DNA from: Manduca sexta
Taxonomy: Eukaryota; Arthropoda; Insecta; Lepidoptera; Sphingidae
Length of the DNA stretch: 64,000 nucleotides
Assembly: GCF_014839805.1 (NCBI RefSeq)
Contig: NC_051140.1
Coordinates: 8,515,826 to 8,579,825 of the forward strand
Reading direction: 5' to 3'
Shown: piece by piece, positions 61,270 to 64,000 of the stretch
Layout: every line of letters begins with the position of its first letter
Numbering within the stretch: the first letter of the stretch is position 1
The notes under the pieces: generated by a model
The model's input: only the letters and a program-made list of their open reading frames with translations
What the model was told of the DNA's origin: nothing
Databases searched by the model: none
Made by a program: the position numbers and the translations under genes

Positions 61270-62179
61270 CTGAAATTAAACATTATTTGGCATTGGAGAA
61301 AATTAGTCAAATTGTATTGTAATTTGTCATTAACTTTATTGAACAGGGTTAAGTCCTCATTTAATCGACACATATTTTGGTATTGTGTTGATTGTTTTAA
61401 ATAAACAAAGTTTAATCAGACTCTTACTTCCTAAATATGAAAATAAAGTAAAGCATTTCTCTAGTGTTCCGTCACAAAAATGTTTAAAACTTTTGTAACA
61501 CTTGTTTAAATACGAACGATTACATAAAACTTTGTAGTGTCCGCTTCGGACGTTTTAATACTGTTTTACTAGACTTCGCAATGAGCTTAAAACGAAATGC
61601 TCGATTTAAGTAGGTCCCAATTTTTTAAATTACAAGAAGTGCATTTAAATAAACATATTGTAAAACGCTCTTTTTACAGTAAACATTATATTAGCAAAAT
61701 AATTACAGAATACAATTTTAGACATTCTTTTGACAACGTCCAGCCAGAGAGAATAATAATCGAATAGTCGCCGCGTGACATATCTTCTCTTCTGCCAGCC
61801 TGCCCGCGCAGCCGAATACTTCCGGAAACGCCCGATGTCATCGGCTAGGATAGCGGCGCGTAACATCGGCCATCCTGCAAAGTGAATACCAAAGGTATTC
61901 ACAAACATAAATTCTGAGAAAGCAGAACTGAATCGGATACTTATATTTTTAAACATTTTTACCAGTAAATCACTAACTATTTCTGATCGATTAACTCTTT
62001 AATAAACCAATCAAGTCTTGCGTATCCACAATATCTAACAACTTATCCATTTTGCAATTAACTTTCACGTTATATGTGTATATAATTTATTTTTCGTTAG
62101 TACCTAAACCCCGTTTCCTTACTTCATTCCCAGCAACCAAAGACCTTCATTCTATTTATCCAAGTTTACATACAGTTAA
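61270..62179. other. 5' flank of the modular gene
   Basis: AT-rich; contains only the candidate exon at 61714-61874. No convincing TATA box or start codon for the modular gene was found. Confidence 0.4.
61714..61874 (-). CDS. Candidate upstream exon of the modular gene
   Basis: A GC-richer open stretch follows a good acceptor (cactttgcag) and would be entered in phase 1: WPMLRAAILADDIGRFRKYS, then AARAGWQKRRYVTRRL. A possible phase-0 donor at ATT|gtattc could join exon A through an alternative cagag|GCT acceptor. The phase-1 entry matches the pattern downstream. It could instead be a repeat fragment. Confidence 0.35.
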
Positions 62180-64000
62180 TGCTGAATACTAGTAGCAATC
62201 ATAGAATGCTGAGAACCAAACTTAAGTTTAAAATAACACCCAGAACAATTAAACCTTTCAAAGCAAAACCTCCAATTAGTAAGACAGCAGCAAATGAAAA
62301 GGAATGAGAAGCACAACTAAAGAACTCCATAGAAGTCGCAAAGGAAGTTAACACACAAGATAATAAAACACACAATAAGGACTTATCAGCACACGATTCA
62401 TACATATAAATAAGCATACGCAACATATACCAACTCAATCAAATCAATTAATCAAATGGTTTACGAGTAACACAGCATAAAGGCAAGAAGCGTTAGAAAA
62501 GTCATAACTGAAATTAATAAAATATTTAAAACTAACATGCGGAAGATTGCCATGCTTCCAGATTATAAACACAGAAAAAAATGCATTCAAACGACCAGAG
62601 GCATTAAGAAAAAAAAGACGGGAAAATACAGACAGCGAAAAGAGATTAGATCCCCAGCATAAAGGATAAAAACGGCATAATAGAAACCACAATACGAGAG
62701 TCTCTATCAAAGCTACTTAATGCATCCAAGAATTATACACATGCAGAAATACTACAGAAACAACAGATCCGACCATTAAAGAACCGGTACCGGAGACAAT
62801 CTCTGAAACATAAAAGTAGTCAAATAAAACTTCAGGTGCAGAGAACATCAGCAATGAACTTCTCATCGAGAACAGGGACATTATTAACACCTACACTCAC
62901 ATAGTTATTGACTGAGGTCTTAAGAATAAATTAATTTCAAGTCAGTGGACAACAATTACTATTATACGACTACACAAGAAGATTGAAAAGAACAATTTTT
63001 TTTTATTACTAGCTCTTCTAACCTAATCGATAACATAAGATGTACAGACTCCAAATTAAGAACGGATACATTAGCAACAGAACTGGGTGCACGACTTTCG
63101 AGAAGTGAACTCTACATGCAATAAAAGTAAATTAGGAAACAAGTTACAATGTGTTTGAATTAGTAATAACGAATTAGTTGAAGTCACAAATTAGGGACAG
63201 AATTTATTATTCCAAGTTTCTTAATCTGAGGTACTTTACCGCTAAAATACAAATTTCTTGAAGCATATTATTGTGGACTGATACATTCGCCACAAAGGCA
63301 AGTGATGACTATAATTGATTCGCCGTGTTGGCAAGTTGAAAGTCACTCTGTTATGGAGACGGTTGCCAGAACGAGAATCAGCAAAATTAAGTTTCATTAA
63401 CAAAACAGAGTTATCAATGTCAACGTTAACCCATTTTTGTAAAAATAAAAAAAAAAATGATATCTGCCATCTCGCGTCTTTATTCAAGAAAACTGATTTT
63501 AAATTGAGCAAGTCTAGATTCGTAGCTTTGTAAACTGTGGCAGTGGTTATTCACGTGTGAAAAATGATACAGAAACTGCTTCTGGGCTCTCATACCAATC
63601 TCTGAATATGTTCGATGAATGACGGACTCCAGAGAGCATAGCAACATTCAAGATCAAATCGGACGAAACAACTAAAAATACGACAGAGATCTCGGGATCT
63701 TCAAAACTTTCGTTTGTTATAACAGAAAACCAATTGAAAGCGCAGTCTACCCCGTAACTATGAGTCGAATAGTCAGTTAAGCCACGCGTGTCAAGACACT
63801 TCCTAAATGGGATATTATTTAAAAATATAAGGAACACTAAGAAGACTATAAATCTTAACAGTTTGAATAAATAACTATAGGTCTACAACTTGATGTCAAA
63901 TATCTATAAAGTCCTCGCTAAAGTGGTTCTATATCGCAGGCATAACCAAGACACTGGACCAGATTCAACTAAGAGAACCAGCAGACTTAACCGTTACCCC
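62180..64000 (+). pseudogene. Decayed LINE, endonuclease end to reverse transcriptase, runs off the window
   Basis: The plus strand is A-rich and broken by many stops and frameshifts, but consecutive fragments follow LINE order: SSNHRMLRTKLKFK near 62195 (the SDHR-type end of the endonuclease), IPSIKDKNGIIE near 62660, a degraded ELLIENRDIIN block near 62860, SQWTTITIIRLHKK near 62945, and MSNIYKVLAKVVLYR near 63895 (from the RT region before the catalytic core). It is older than, and not closely similar to, the 17.5-20.7 kb element. Confidence 0.65.

Noticed and set aside
62199..62710. Two hydrophobic minus-strand ORFs
   Set aside because: Antisense of the A-rich decayed LINE; T-rich codons create apparent membrane segments.

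Overview
This is an AT-rich nuclear window from an insect, almost certainly a moth or butterfly. Evidence: short exons with GT-AG introns, TATA-driven cuticle-type genes, an insect visual arrestin, an insect-type PEX7, and interspersed repeats of the tRNA-derived SINE, Helitron and RTE-LINE kinds I associate with Lepidoptera. No bacterial genes, CRISPR arrays, rRNA or complete tRNA genes were seen. The species cannot be named from sequence alone.

Layout. 1.8-9.4 kb: a five-exon minus-strand RR-type cuticular protein gene (223 aa), whose intron 1 carries a tandem duplication and inverted MITE copies. 10.6-10.9 kb: LINE remnant. 17.5-20.7 kb: a near-complete RTE-type LINE (minus) with a perfect 10-bp target-site duplication. 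21.9 kb: an orphan TATA promoter and first coding exon (plus). 23.8-25.3 kb: a small secreted His-rich protein gene (minus). 26.7 kb: a single-exon 108-aa ORF (plus). 31.2-33.8 kb: a secreted, charged, His-rich, probably cuticle-associated protein gene (plus) with one unresolved splice junction. 38.7-40.8 kb: Arr2 (phosrestin-1 type arrestin, minus, six exons). 41.3-48.0 kb: Pex7 (plus, six exons), divergent from Arr2 across about 560 bp. 51.2-61.3 kb (possibly to 61.9 kb): a large minus-strand gene I do not recognise, built from at least 16 exons joined by phase-1 introns and carrying a recurrent T-Q-T-like motif. 62.2-64.0 kb: a decayed plus-strand LINE running off the window.

The genes do not form a pathway. 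Three secreted, cuticle-like genes lie in the left half. A phototransduction regulator and a peroxisomal import receptor share a divergent intergenic region. The right end is the unrecognised modular gene. The most novel items are that gene, a SINE inserted 2 bp upstream of a Pex7 splice acceptor, and the duplicated splice acceptor in the cuticle gene. All coding models come from reading splice sites and reading-frame phase by eye; no database search was run.
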